Positions 42,311-51,501 of a DNA stretch of 64,000 nucleotides are shown piece after piece; the first letter of the stretch is position 1; each line of letters begins with the position of its first letter. This DNA is from Streptomyces sp. CB02366. Its GTDB lineage: Bacteria > Actinomycetota > Actinomycetes > Streptomycetales > Streptomycetaceae. The position numbers and the translations under genes were made by a program. The DNA lies in assembly GCF_001905905.1 (NCBI RefSeq), contig NZ_LIVT01000015.1:30857-94856 (forward strand), given 5' to 3'. The notes under the pieces were generated by a model. The model searched no databases and was not told the DNA's origin. It saw nothing but the letters and a program-made list of their open reading frames with translations.

Positions 42311-43015
42311 TCAGCGGGCGGCGGAAGCCCCGGCCTCCGTGAAGGCGATCCGGGCGAGCGCCCCCGCCGCCGGGCGGTCCAGCAGCACGGCGGAGGCGCA
42401 GCCGGCGGGCGGCAGCCCCCGCTCGGTGTCGCGGAGCAGCCGGGCCACCGCGTGCCGGTGGCGGGCGAAGGCGTAGCCGGAGACGCCGCGCCCGCGCTCG
42501 CGCTGCCCCTGCCGCGCCACGTCGGGCGCCACATCGAGCAGGACGAGGTGGAGGGCGCGGCCCCGGCGCGCGGCGTGCCGGGCGAGCCAGCGGCGTACCC
42601 AGGTCTGGGTTCCGCAGTCGTGCACGACGACCGATTCACCGGCGCGCAGGGCGCTGCGGAGGCCCAGGTAGTGCGCGGCGCGTACCAGGGGGCGGTAGAG
42701 GGCGTAGGGCAACGCGGCGGGCAGGGCGGCGGCCCAGTCGTCGCGGGTGTTCTGCGAGTCGACGGCGCGGCCCTGAGCGGCCTGCCGGATGAGGGTGGAC
42801 TTCCCGCTGCCGGGCAGTCCGGAGACCACCACGAGGTCGCCGGCCGCGAAATCGAGGCTGTAGGGGGTCGGGCCCGCGCGCCCGCGCAGATCCCGTACCA
42901 CCGGCGCGGCCCCCGAGGCGCCGTCCGCCGACAGCTCCCGCACGGGTGCGCCGGGCTGTGCGGGCAGCGCGCCGTGCGCGGCCCCCGCCGTCGGTGCCGA
43001 CCGCTGTAACGTCAT
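42311..43015 (-). CDS. P-loop ATP-binding protein (kinase-like)
   Basis: The 234-residue protein has Walker A GLPGSGKSTLIRQ around residue 65, NTRDDWAAALPAALPYALYR, and a Walker B-like HLVLLDVAPDVARQGQRERG, the pattern of polynucleotide kinase/AAA_33 type phosphotransferases. The substrate is not known. ATG at 43015 is preceded by GGGGAT. It is divergent from the riboswitch-controlled gcvT gene. Confidence 0.82.
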   Translation of the reverse strand: MTLQRSAPTAGAAHGALPAQPGAPVRELSADGASGAAPVVRDLRGRAGPTPYSLDFAAGDLVVVSGLPGSGKSTLIRQAAQGRAVDSQNTRDDWAAALPAALPYALYRPLVRAAHYLGLRSALRAGESVVVHDCGTQTWVRRWLARHAARRGRALHLVLLDVAPDVARQGQRERGRGVSGYAFARHRHAVARLLRDTERGLPPAGCASAVLLDRPAAGALARIAFTEAGASAAR

Positions 43016-43183
43016 CGCCCATCCCCCTGCCGTCGGGCCGCCCACACCTGTTCCTGAAGTGTAAAGAACTGGCAAGGCGGCACAACCGTCCTCGCCGTCC
43101 GGGCGGGCGCCGAGGACCGGCCTCCCGCTCCGCCGCGATGCGTGCGATGATGGCCGCGCCAACTGCATACCGGCCGTTCGAAT

Positions 43184-43412
43184 CCGCGCGGGAGAGTTCC
43201 GGCCACAGTGTGAGCCGGGCGCCGAAGGAGCAAGATCCTCCCTTGAATCTCTCAGGCCCCGTACCGCGCGGATGAGGCAGATCTGAAAAGCGGGCCGCCC
43301 CGGCGGCCCCACCCAAGGTGCAAGCCGAGCCCCCGAACCGGGGCGCGCCCTCCGGGGCCCACCCCGTCAGGGGCTGTCGGCGAACCTCTCAGGTTCCGAT
43401 GACAGATGGGGA
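43184..43412 (+). ncRNA. Tandem glycine riboswitch
   Basis: The first aptamer runs from about 43184: P1 (43184-43190 with 43265-43271), GGGAGAGTTCC, GCCGAAGGAGCAA and GAATCTCTCAGGC, then GATGAGGCAGATCTGAAAAG linking to a second aptamer that ends in AACCTCTCAGGTTCCGATGA and GACAGATGGGGAGG at about 43412. This is the classic two-aptamer glycine sensor. It lies 41 bp upstream of gcvT, so glycine should switch on the cleavage system. The 5' half of the second aptamer is more divergent. Confidence 0.92.
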
Positions 43413-43453
43413 GGATCTCCGTCCCGACGTCGTCATGCCCTGGAGCCATGCCC

Positions 43454-44578
43454 ATGAGCACCGCCCCCCGTCTCACCGCCCTCGACGCGCTGCACCGCTC
43501 GCTCGGCGCCACCATGACCGACTTCGCGGGCTGGGACATGCCGCTGCGGTACGCGAGCGAGCGCGACGAGCACAACGCCGTCCGCACCCGCGCCGGTCTC
43601 TTCGACCTGTCGCACATGGGCGAGATCACCGTCACCGGCCCCGAGGCCGCCGCGTTCCTGAGCTACGCGCTGGTCGGCAACATCGCCACCATCGGCAGCG
43701 GCCGGGCCCGCTACACGATGATCGTCCAGGAGGACGGCGGGATCGTGGACGACCTGATCGTCTACCGCCTCGGAGCGGCCGGGACCCCCGAGTACATGGT
43801 CGTCGCCAACGCGGGCAACGCGCAGACCGTGCTGGACGCGCTGACCGCCCGCGTCGAGGGCTTCGACGCCGAGGTGCGCGACGACCGGGACGCGTACGCG
43901 CTGCTCGCGGTCCAGGGGCCCGAGTCGCCCGCCATCATGAAGGCCGTCACCGACGCCGACCTGGACGGGCTGAAGTACTACGCCGGCCTGCCGGGCACGG
44001 TCGCCGGGGTTCCGGCGCTCATCGCCCGTACCGGCTACACCGGCGAGGACGGCTTCGAGCTGTTCGTCGCCCCCGAGCACGCCGAGCGGCTGTGGCGGGC
44101 GCTGACCGAGGCCGGCGCCCCGCACGGCCTGATCCCCTGCGGCCTCTCCTGCCGGGACACGCTGCGCCTGGAGGCGGGCATGCCGCTGTACGGGCACGAG
44201 CTGACGACGGCGCTCACCCCGTTCGACGCGGGCCTGGGCCGGGTCGTGAAGTTCGAGAAGGAGGGCGACTTCGTCGGCCGCGAGGCGCTGAAGGCCGCCG
44301 CCGAGCGGGCCGAGACCGCCCCGCCGCGCAAGCTGGTCGGCCTGGTCGCCGAGGGCCGCCGCGTCCCGCGCGCCGGGTTCTCCGTGGTCGCCGACGGCAA
44401 GGTGATCGGAGAGGTCACCTCCGGCGCCCCGTCCCCGACCCTGGGCAAGCCGATCGCCATGGCCTACGTGGACGCCGCCTTCGCCGCCCCCGGCACCGAG
44501 GGCGTGGGCGTGGACATCCGCGGCACGCACGAGCCGTACGAGGTCGTCGCGCTGCCGTTCTACAAGCGCCAGAAGTGA
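43454..44578 (+). CDS. gcvT: Glycine cleavage system T protein (aminomethyltransferase)
   Basis: The 374-residue protein has GATMTDFAGWDMPLRYASER, the folate-binding GLFDLSHMGEITVTGPEA, TGYTGEDGFELFV and GLSCRDTLRLEAGMPLYGHE, all standard GcvT blocks. It transfers the one-carbon unit from aminomethyl-lipoyl GcvH to tetrahydrofolate. ATG at 43454 has GGAG eight bases upstream; the ATG at 43448 is too close to it. Controlled by the glycine riboswitch. Confidence 0.97.
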   Translation: MSTAPRLTALDALHRSLGATMTDFAGWDMPLRYASERDEHNAVRTRAGLFDLSHMGEITVTGPEAAAFLSYALVGNIATIGSGRARYTMIVQEDGGIVDDLIVYRLGAAGTPEYMVVANAGNAQTVLDALTARVEGFDAEVRDDRDAYALLAVQGPESPAIMKAVTDADLDGLKYYAGLPGTVAGVPALIARTGYTGEDGFELFVAPEHAERLWRALTEAGAPHGLIPCGLSCRDTLRLEAGMPLYGHELTTALTPFDAGLGRVVKFEKEGDFVGREALKAAAERAETAPPRKLVGLVAEGRRVPRAGFSVVADGKVIGEVTSGAPSPTLGKPIAMAYVDAAFAAPGTEGVGVDIRGTHEPYEVVALPFYKRQK

Positions 44579-44700
44579 TATCCCGGAGGAAACCGGGCGT
44601 TCCCGGCCGCCCGTGCCCGTCACGGAAGTGACGTACCTCCGTCTCACCCCGTAAGACCACCGTTCATCAGCACTCCCCCGCGTACAGGAGAATTCAGGTC

Positions 44701-45078
44701 ATGAGCAACCCCCAGCAGCTGCGGTACAGCAAGGAGCACGAGTGGCTGTCGGCCCTCGAGGACGGCGTGGCCACCATCGGCATCACGGAGTACGCGGCCA
44801 ACGCGCTCGGCGACGTCGTCTACGCCCAGCTCCCGGAGGTCGGTGACACGGTGACCGCGGGCGAGACCTGCGGGGAGCTGGAGTCGACCAAGTCCGTCAG
44901 CGACCTGTACTCGCCGGTGACCGGCGAGGTGACGGCGGCCAACCAGGACGTCGTGGACGACCCCTCGCTGGTGAACTCCGCTCCCTTCGAGGGCGGCTGG
45001 CTGTTCAAGGTGCGCGTCGCGGAGGAGCCGGCCGATCTGCTCTCCGCCGACGAGTACACCGCGTTCTCCGGCAACTGA
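44701..45078 (+). CDS. gcvH: Glycine cleavage system H protein
   Basis: The 125-residue lipoyl carrier has the attachment lysine in [16 protein letters not shown] (Lys64) and the YSKEHEWL start typical of GcvH. It shuttles the aminomethyl group between GcvP and GcvT; GcvP is not in this window. ATG follows AGGAG. It lies 122 bp after gcvT. Confidence 0.98.
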
Positions 45079-45097
45079 GACCTTAAGGGATCCCCTG

Positions 45098-46357
45098 ATG
45101 TCGCTTCTGAACTCCTCCCTCCACGAGCTGGACCCGGACGTCGCCGCCGCCGTCGACGCCGAGCTCCACCGCCAGCAGTCCACCCTCGAAATGATCGCCT
45201 CGGAGAACTTCGCTCCGGTCGCCGTCATGGAGGCGCAGGGCTCCGTCCTCACCAACAAGTACGCCGAGGGCTACCCGGGCCGCCGCTACTACGGCGGCTG
45301 TGAGCACGTCGACGTCGTCGAGCAGATCGCGATCGACCGGATCAAGGCCCTGTTCGGCGCCGAGGCCGCCAACGTGCAGCCGCACTCCGGCGCCCAGGCG
45401 AACGCCGCCGCGATGTTCGCGCTGCTGAAGCCGGGCGACACGATCATGGGCCTGAACCTGGCCCACGGCGGTCACCTGACCCACGGCATGAAGATCAACT
45501 TCTCCGGCAAGCTCTACAACGTGGTCCCCTACCACGTCGACGAGACCGGTGTCGTGGACATGGAGGAGGTCGAGCGCCTCGCCAAGGAGTCCCAGCCGAA
45601 GCTGATCGTGGCCGGCTGGTCCGCCTACCCGCGCCGGCTGGACTTCGCGGCCTTCCGCCGTATCGCGGACGAGGTCGGCGCGTACCTGATGGTCGACATG
45701 GCCCACTTCGCGGGCCTGGTCGCGGCCGGACTGCACCCCAACCCGGTGCCGCACGCCCACGTCGTCACCACCACCACGCACAAGACCCTCGGCGGTCCGC
45801 GCGGCGGCGTGATCCTCTCCACCCAGGAGCTGGCCAAGAAGATCAACTCCGCGGTCTTCCCCGGCCAGCAGGGCGGCCCACTGGAGCACGTGATCGCGGC
45901 CAAGGCGGTCTCGTTCAAGATCGCGGCGGGCGAGGAGTTCAAGGAGCGCCAGCAGCGCACCCTGGACGGCGCGCGCATCCTGGCCGAGCGGCTGGTCCAG
46001 CCGGACGTCACCGAGGCCGGCGTCTCCGTCCTCTCCGGCGGCACCGACGTCCACCTGGTCCTGGTCGACCTGCGCAACTCCGAGCTGGACGGCCAGCAGG
46101 CCGAGGACCGGCTCCACGAGCTGGGCATCACGGTCAACCGGAACGCCATTCCGAACGACCCGCGCCCCCCGATGGTCACCTCGGGCCTGCGGATCGGCAC
46201 CCCGGCGCTGGCCACCCGCGGCTTCGGCGCCGAGGAGTTCACGGAGGTGGCGGAGATCATCGCCGCCGCCCTCAAGCCGTCGTACGACGCGGACGACCTC
46301 AAGGCCCGCGTGGTCGCGCTGGCCGAGAAGTTCCCGCTGTACCCCGGCCTGAAGTAG
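45098..46357 (+). CDS. glyA: Serine hydroxymethyltransferase
   Basis: The 419-residue PLP enzyme has EMIASENFAPVAVMEAQGSV, YPGRRYYGGCEHVDVVE and the PLP lysine in VVTTTTHKTLGGPRGG. It interconverts glycine and serine with methylene-tetrahydrofolate. Its location 19 bp after gcvH couples it to glycine breakdown: one glycine gives the one-carbon unit that converts a second to serine. Confidence 0.98.
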   Translation: MSLLNSSLHELDPDVAAAVDAELHRQQSTLEMIASENFAPVAVMEAQGSVLTNKYAEGYPGRRYYGGCEHVDVVEQIAIDRIKALFGAEAANVQPHSGAQANAAAMFALLKPGDTIMGLNLAHGGHLTHGMKINFSGKLYNVVPYHVDETGVVDMEEVERLAKESQPKLIVAGWSAYPRRLDFAAFRRIADEVGAYLMVDMAHFAGLVAAGLHPNPVPHAHVVTTTTHKTLGGPRGGVILSTQELAKKINSAVFPGQQGGPLEHVIAAKAVSFKIAAGEEFKERQQRTLDGARILAERLVQPDVTEAGVSVLSGGTDVHLVLVDLRNSELDGQQAEDRLHELGITVNRNAIPNDPRPPMVTSGLRIGTPALATRGFGAEEFTEVAEIIAAALKPSYDADDLKARVVALAEKFPLYPGLK

Positions 46358-46387
46358 CACCTGGCCTGCGGTTCCGCGCATCTCCAC

Positions 46388-46426
46388 GGGGCACCGCGCA
46401 CACTGGACGAGTGAGCGCGGTGCCCC
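46388..46426 (+). terminator. Hairpin after glyA
   Basis: GGGGCACCGCGC at 46388-46399 pairs perfectly with 46415-46426 around a 15-base loop, 30 bp after the glyA stop. It would end the gcvT-gcvH-glyA transcript or attenuate into sdaA. Confidence 0.75.
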
Positions 46427-46520
46427 GACCCTTGTCCTCCGCCACCCCACTTGCCCCCGCTTGTCCCCCGCACCACCCCGGCAGACAACGGCGTCTTCCC
46501 ACCCCCCAAGGAGTCCTCCC

Positions 46521-47906
46521 GTGGCCATCTCGGTCTTCGACCTGTTCTCGATCGGCATCGGCCCGTCCAGCTCCCACACGGTGGGGCCGATGCGCGCCGC
46601 CAGGATGTTCGCGCGCCGCCTGAAGAACGAGGGGCTGCTCGCGCACACCGCCTCGATACGGGCCGAGCTGTACGGTTCCCTCGGTGCGACCGGCCACGGG
46701 CACGGCACGCCCAAGGCGGTCCTGCTCGGCCTGGAGGGCGAGTCGCCCCAGACCGTGGACGTGGAGTCCGCCGACGGCCGGGTCGAGGAGATCCGCTCCA
46801 CCGGCCGGATCAACCTGCTGGGCATGCACGAGATCCCGTTCGCCTTCGACGACGACCTGGTCCTGCACCGCCGCAAGGCGCTCCCGTACCACGCCAACGG
46901 CATGACGATCATCGCGCACGACGTCGAGGGCGCGCCGCTCCTGGAGAAGACGTACTACTCGGTCGGCGGCGGCTTCGTCGTCGACGAGGACGCGGTGGCC
47001 GGGGAGAACCCGATCGTCCCGGACGACACGGTCCTCAAGCACCCGTTCCGCACCGGCGACGAGCTGCTGCGGCTCTCCCGGGAGACCGGCCTGTCCATCT
47101 CCTCGATGATGCTGGAGAACGAGCTGGCCTGGCGCACCGAGGCGGAGATCCGCTCCGGGCTCCTGGACATCTGGCGCGTCATGCAGGCGTGCGTCTCGCG
47201 CGGCATGTCCCGCGAGGGCATCCTGCCCGGCGGCCTGAAGGTCCGCCGCCGCGCCGCGAACTCGGCCCGCCAGCTCCGCGCCGAGGGCGACCCGCAGGCC
47301 CACGCGATGGAGTGGATCACCCTCTACGCGATGGCCGTCAACGAGGAGAACGCGGCGGGCGGGCGCGTCGTCACCGCCCCCACCAACGGCGCGGCGGGCA
47401 TCATCCCGGCCGTACTGCACTACTACATGAACTTCGCGGCGGGCGGCTGCACCGAGGCGGAGAAGGAGGACAGCGTCGTGCGCTTCCTCCTCGCGGCGGG
47501 CGCGATCGGCATGCTGTTCAAGGAGAACGCCTCCATCTCCGGCGCGGAGGTCGGCTGCCAGGGCGAGGTCGGCTCCGCCTGCTCCATGGCGGCCGGCGCC
47601 CTGGCCGAGGTCCTCGGCGGCTCCCCCGAGCAGGTGGAGAACGCCGCCGAGATCGGTATGGAGCACAACCTGGGCCTGACCTGCGACCCGGTCGGCGGCC
47701 TCGTCCAGATCCCCTGCATCGAGCGCAACGGCATGGCGGCGGTGAAGGCGGTCACGGCGGCGCGGATGGCGCTGCGGGGCGACGGCAGCCACAAGGTCTC
47801 CCTCGACAAGGTCATCAAGACCATGAAGGAGACGGGGGCGGACATGAGCGTCAAGTACAAGGAGACGGCGCGGGGCGGGCTCGCGGTGAACATCATCGAG
47901 TGCTAG
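46521..47906 (+). CDS. sdaA: L-serine ammonia-lyase (iron-sulfur type)
   Basis: The 461-residue single-chain enzyme has SIGIGPSSSHTVGPMRAARM at the start, TAPTNGAAGIIPAVLHYYM, and Fe-S cysteines in GCQGEVGSACSM and LTCDPVGGLVQIPC. It deaminates serine to pyruvate, completing glycine-to-pyruvate catabolism with the upstream genes. GTG at 46521 follows AAGGAG. This is the last core gene before the DISARM island. Confidence 0.97.
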   Translation: MAISVFDLFSIGIGPSSSHTVGPMRAARMFARRLKNEGLLAHTASIRAELYGSLGATGHGHGTPKAVLLGLEGESPQTVDVESADGRVEEIRSTGRINLLGMHEIPFAFDDDLVLHRRKALPYHANGMTIIAHDVEGAPLLEKTYYSVGGGFVVDEDAVAGENPIVPDDTVLKHPFRTGDELLRLSRETGLSISSMMLENELAWRTEAEIRSGLLDIWRVMQACVSRGMSREGILPGGLKVRRRAANSARQLRAEGDPQAHAMEWITLYAMAVNEENAAGGRVVTAPTNGAAGIIPAVLHYYMNFAAGGCTEAEKEDSVVRFLLAAGAIGMLFKENASISGAEVGCQGEVGSACSMAAGALAEVLGGSPEQVENAAEIGMEHNLGLTCDPVGGLVQIPCIERNGMAAVKAVTAARMALRGDGSHKVSLDKVIKTMKETGADMSVKYKETARGGLAVNIIEC

Positions 47907-48339
47907 GCAGGAAGGGCCCTGACCAGTGCATTTGTATCTTTCAGCGCTGTCAGGGCCTTCCCTGCTTACTTGGCGGAAAGTCCCCGGAAACGCCCTGGGA
48001 CAGACGTGAAAGTCCCTGAAAAGTCCCTGGGACGTCCCTGCCTCAGCGTGCTCTCGGCGGCACACCGAACGGCTTGGTGGGTGCCCGCCTCAACCTCGTT
48101 GGCTGAGGCAGGCACACCGCCCTTCCTCTGATGAATCGCCGACGGCGCTGAACCCGAGACCGACGCATCGCGGGCTCTTGGGCAGTCAGGCTGTCCGGTG
48201 GCGACTCGTGCTATGGGGTGTCGTCGTGAGACGTCAGACCGCATGGGAGCAACCTCCCCTCTGCGTTTCTGGGGCATCCGCGGAGACGCTTCTGGAACGG
48301 CTCCGGTGCAGGGGCTGGATCAGGCAAGATTGGTCCATC
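47907..48339. other. Island boundary region: hairpin, 26-bp direct repeats, drmD leader
   Basis: 47911-47923 and 47949-47960 form a stem with one bulged base, probably the sdaA terminator. 47976-48001 and 48008-48033 are 26-bp direct repeats matching at 22 positions (each starts GAAAGTCCC and ends CCCTGGGAC). A further GTCCCTG follows. The rest is the drmD upstream region; no gene is supported, although an in-frame extension of drmD reaches 48178. Confidence 0.6.
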
Positions 48340-51300
48340 ATGAATGATGCGGTGGTTGCACCAGGCCAGCTGGTAAGGGTCCGCGGGGAGCATTGGGTCG
48401 TCGCCCGCGTGGACGAAAGCCGTCAGCCAGTCGACGAGCTCGCTGCGACACGTCTTCCGGGGCGGACGCTCGTGACTCTGACCAACGTCTCGGGCGACGA
48501 CGTAGGCGACAGCCTGACCGTCGTCTGGGAGATGGAGCCAGGCCGTCAGCTGGTCTCGTCGGAAGAGCTGCCCGAGGTTCAGGACGGGCGCTGGGATGAT
48601 CCGCAGCGACTGGGAGCCTTCCTCGATGCTGCTCGGTGGGGCAGCGTGGCAAGTGCTGATACAGAAACTCTGCAGGCTCCGTTCCGGTCCGGGATCACCG
48701 TCTATCCACACCAGCTCGCCCCGGTCGCCAAGGCACTGTCCATGCCGCGAGTGAACCTGCTCGTCGCCGATGACGTCGGCCTCGGCAAGACGATCGAGGC
48801 CGGCCTGGTCATCCAGGAGATGCTTCTCCGCCACCGCGCTCGTCGCGTGCTCGTCGTCTGCCCTGCGTCACTGACCGGCAAGTGGCAAGAAGAGATGAAG
48901 CAGCGTTTCGGCCTCGACTTCACGGTCCTGAACTCGATGACTCTGCGGGACCTACGCCGTACTCATGGTCTGGGCCAGAACCCGTTCTCTGTCTTCCCGA
49001 GGCTCATCATCAGCCTGCAATGGTTGAGGAGCCCCATCGTTCGACGCCTGCTCGACGAGGTCCTCACAGAGGAGGCAAGGCACCCGGGATTCTTCGACCT
49101 GCTGGTAGTCGACGAGGTGCACCACTGCGCGCCGCCGGCGCCGCAACGCGGCAAGGGATACGCGGTCGACAGCAAGCAGACGGAAGCCGTCAAGCGGGTC
49201 AGCGAGCACAGCCAGCACCGGGTGTTTCTCAGTGCGACCCCGCATAACGGGTACTCCAACTCCTGGCAGGCCCTTCTGGCAATGCTGGACCCGCAGCGCT
49301 TCACCCGTGGCATGACGCCTACCGAGTCTGCCCTTGAGGAGGTGATGGTGCGCCGCCTGAAGGATCAGATCAAAGACGACGAAGACAACGGCCTGTTCCA
49401 ACCTCGGACGAATCGCGCCATACCTGTGGCGTATTCACCCGCAGAGATCCAGGTCCAGCAGCTCCTTGAGGCGTACCGGACTGAGCGCCTGGGAGAGAAC
49501 GCCACAGCGGTCAAGGCGAATGATCTCGTGACGTTGATGTTGAAGCGACGGCTGTTCTCGTCTCCTGCCGCATTCACACTGACACTCCGCAGTCACGCAA
49601 CTGCAGCTCAAGGCAACGGCCAGGCCGCAACCCGCGGCGACGACGACCTGGCCTGGCTCGACGAGGCAGCCGACTGGGACCAGGAGACCGAGGACGACGA
49701 GCCTGGCAGTGTTGGTGAGTTGGAACTCCTGACCCGGATCGCAAACAGCACCGGTCCCCTTGGGGGCAACTCCCACACCACACTCGAGGAGCTGCTCGCT
49801 TGGGCGGATGTTCACGGCCAGAAGACCGACAGCAAGGCCGAAGCGCTGGTCGCCGAGATCCAGCGCGTCCTGACCGCGGATCCGAGCGACCGAGTGATCA
49901 TTTTCACGGAATTTCGTGACACCCAGACCTACCTCGCGGACATCCTCAACGCGCGTGGGCTTGGCGGCGACAAGCTGGAGCTGCTGTATGGCGGCATGGA
50001 TCCGAAGCGTCGGGATGCCGTCAAACTTGCGTTTCAGGCAGCGCCGCACCGGACGCCCGTGCGCATCCTCCTCGCGACCGACTCTGCGAGCGAGGGCATC
50101 GACCTGCAGAACTACTGTCACCGGATCATCAACTACGACATCCCGTTCAACCCGAACCGGCTGGAGCAGCGAATCGGACGTGTGGACAGGCACGGCCAGC
50201 GGTTCCCCGTGGACGTTGCACACTTCGTTGGTACGGACTGGGAGAACGCCGAAGCCAAGTCATTCAAGGGTGACCTGGAGTTCCTGTCCCGAGTAGCAGT
50301 GAAGGTCGCCACAGAGCGTGCCGATCTAGGCAGCATCAACCCAGTTCTCGCAGCTGCTGTGGAAGCTCAACTGCTCGGTCGCCCGATGCTCGTGGACCCA
50401 CTTGAGGTAAAGCAGAAACCGTCGGCGAGCATGCTGAAGGCCGAGCAAGATGTGCGCGCACACACCCAGCGGCTTCGGAAGCAGCTATCACTCAGCGAAC
50501 GACGGCTTCACGTATCCCCGGTGAACGTACGACGCGTCGTCGACGTCGGACTGGCGATGGCTGAGCAGCAACCTCTGGTCGACCTCTCCGGCGGGCAGGT
50601 GGAGGTCCCCGACCTGAAGCGTGGCTGGGAGCGCACTGTCACTGGTCTCGAAGATCCGTTGGACCATGTACGGCGCCCTGTGGTGTTCGACGGCACCCTG
50701 CTCGAGGGGCGTGACGATAGTGCTGTCCACGCACATCTTGAGCATCCGCTCGTGTCTCAGTGCGCTCGGCTGCTGCGCTCCGCCATGTGGCAAGGCCACT
50801 CCAAACTGCACCGCGTCTCCGCGGTGACCGTCACACTGCCCGAGGACTGCGGCATAAACGACGTGTTGGCTGTCGCCTACGCACGCCTGGTCGTCGTGGG
50901 TGCAGACGGCCGCCGTCTGCACGAGGAGATCATGCCCGTAGCGCGGGCGGTGCCAGCCTCGGGCCGCTCCCGCGCAGTAGACCTCGGCCAGCTCAGGAAG
51001 AATCCCCGCGAGGACGACATCAAGGCGAGGCTGCGGCGTGCGCTCGAAGACGGCTTCGCTCCCGACGCCTGCCGGGAGGCGCCAGCGGCAGCTCTCGCCC
51101 TCGTGACCGAGGCATGGCCAACACTGGCCGAACGATTCGCTAAGGATGTACGGGAGGCTGCTCGCGCCCGACTCGCCGACCTTGAGACCGCACTTACGGA
51201 TCGCCAAGTGAAGGAAGTTGAGCGAGTGAACGCCACGCTCAGTCAACTCGAGGAATCGTTGCAGCGACTGCTCGCCGAACCATCCCGGGCATTCGTCCAA

Positions 51301-51501
51301 CTGTCGATCGATGAGTTGCAGCAAGTCGAGCAGGATCAGATCGAGCGGGATGTTGAAGCGATCAGAGCTCGGCTCGATAGCCTGCCAGGCGAGCGCAGGC
51401 GAGACGTAGCTGAGGTAGAGCGGCGTTACGCCGGCCTCCGCGAGCTCGTGTTTCCGTTCGCTGTGGCCGTATGCGTGCCCGAGGGCTGGGAGGAAAACTG
51501 A
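48340..51501 (+). CDS. drmD: DISARM class 1 SNF2-type helicase DrmD
   Basis: The 1053-residue superfamily 2 helicase has the Walker A-like DVGLGKT at 145-151, DEVHH at 258-262, SAT at 298-300, motif V ATDSASEGIDLQ at 579-590 and motif VI QRIGRVDRHGQ at 610-620. An acidic insert (about 433-460) separates the two RecA lobes, and a long helical C-terminus follows. It resembles the HepA/RapA-like branch, as expected for DrmD. ATG at 48340 is chosen because conserved sequence begins there, though no strong ribosome site is seen; the frame is open to 48178. The stop overlaps the next start (TGATG). Confidence 0.92.
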   Translation: MNDAVVAPGQLVRVRGEHWVVARVDESRQPVDELAATRLPGRTLVTLTNVSGDDVGDSLTVVWEMEPGRQLVSSEELPEVQDGRWDDPQRLGAFLDAARWGSVASADTETLQAPFRSGITVYPHQLAPVAKALSMPRVNLLVADDVGLGKTIEAGLVIQEMLLRHRARRVLVVCPASLTGKWQEEMKQRFGLDFTVLNSMTLRDLRRTHGLGQNPFSVFPRLIISLQWLRSPIVRRLLDEVLTEEARHPGFFDLLVVDEVHHCAPPAPQRGKGYAVDSKQTEAVKRVSEHSQHRVFLSATPHNGYSNSWQALLAMLDPQRFTRGMTPTESALEEVMVRRLKDQIKDDEDNGLFQPRTNRAIPVAYSPAEIQVQQLLEAYRTERLGENATAVKANDLVTLMLKRRLFSSPAAFTLTLRSHATAAQGNGQAATRGDDDLAWLDEAADWDQETEDDEPGSVGELELLTRIANSTGPLGGNSHTTLEELLAWADVHGQKTDSKAEALVAEIQRVLTADPSDRVIIFTEFRDTQTYLADILNARGLGGDKLELLYGGMDPKRRDAVKLAFQAAPHRTPVRILLATDSASEGIDLQNYCHRIINYDIPFNPNRLEQRIGRVDRHGQRFPVDVAHFVGTDWENAEAKSFKGDLEFLSRVAVKVATERADLGSINPVLAAAVEAQLLGRPMLVDPLEVKQKPSASMLKAEQDVRAHTQRLRKQLSLSERRLHVSPVNVRRVVDVGLAMAEQQPLVDLSGGQVEVPDLKRGWERTVTGLEDPLDHVRRPVVFDGTLLEGRDDSAVHAHLEHPLVSQCARLLRSAMWQGHSKLHRVSAVTVTLPEDCGINDVLAVAYARLVVVGADGRRLHEEIMPVARAVPASGRSRAVDLGQLRKNPREDDIKARLRRALEDGFAPDACREAPAAALALVTEAWPTLAERFAKDVREAARARLADLETALTDRQVKEVERVNATLSQLEESLQRLLAEPSRAFVQLSIDELQQVEQDQIERDVEAIRARLDSLPGERRRDVAEVERRYAGLRELVFPFAVAVCVPEGWEEN

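Noticed and set aside
47911..47960. Island attachment site at the sdaA hairpin
   Set aside because: No second copy of this sequence was found to the right of drmC, and the stem is adequately explained as the sdaA terminator.
48211..48834. Minus-strand frame of 207 codons at the start of drmD
   Set aside because: It overlaps the conserved helicase region, has no ribosome site and no motif.
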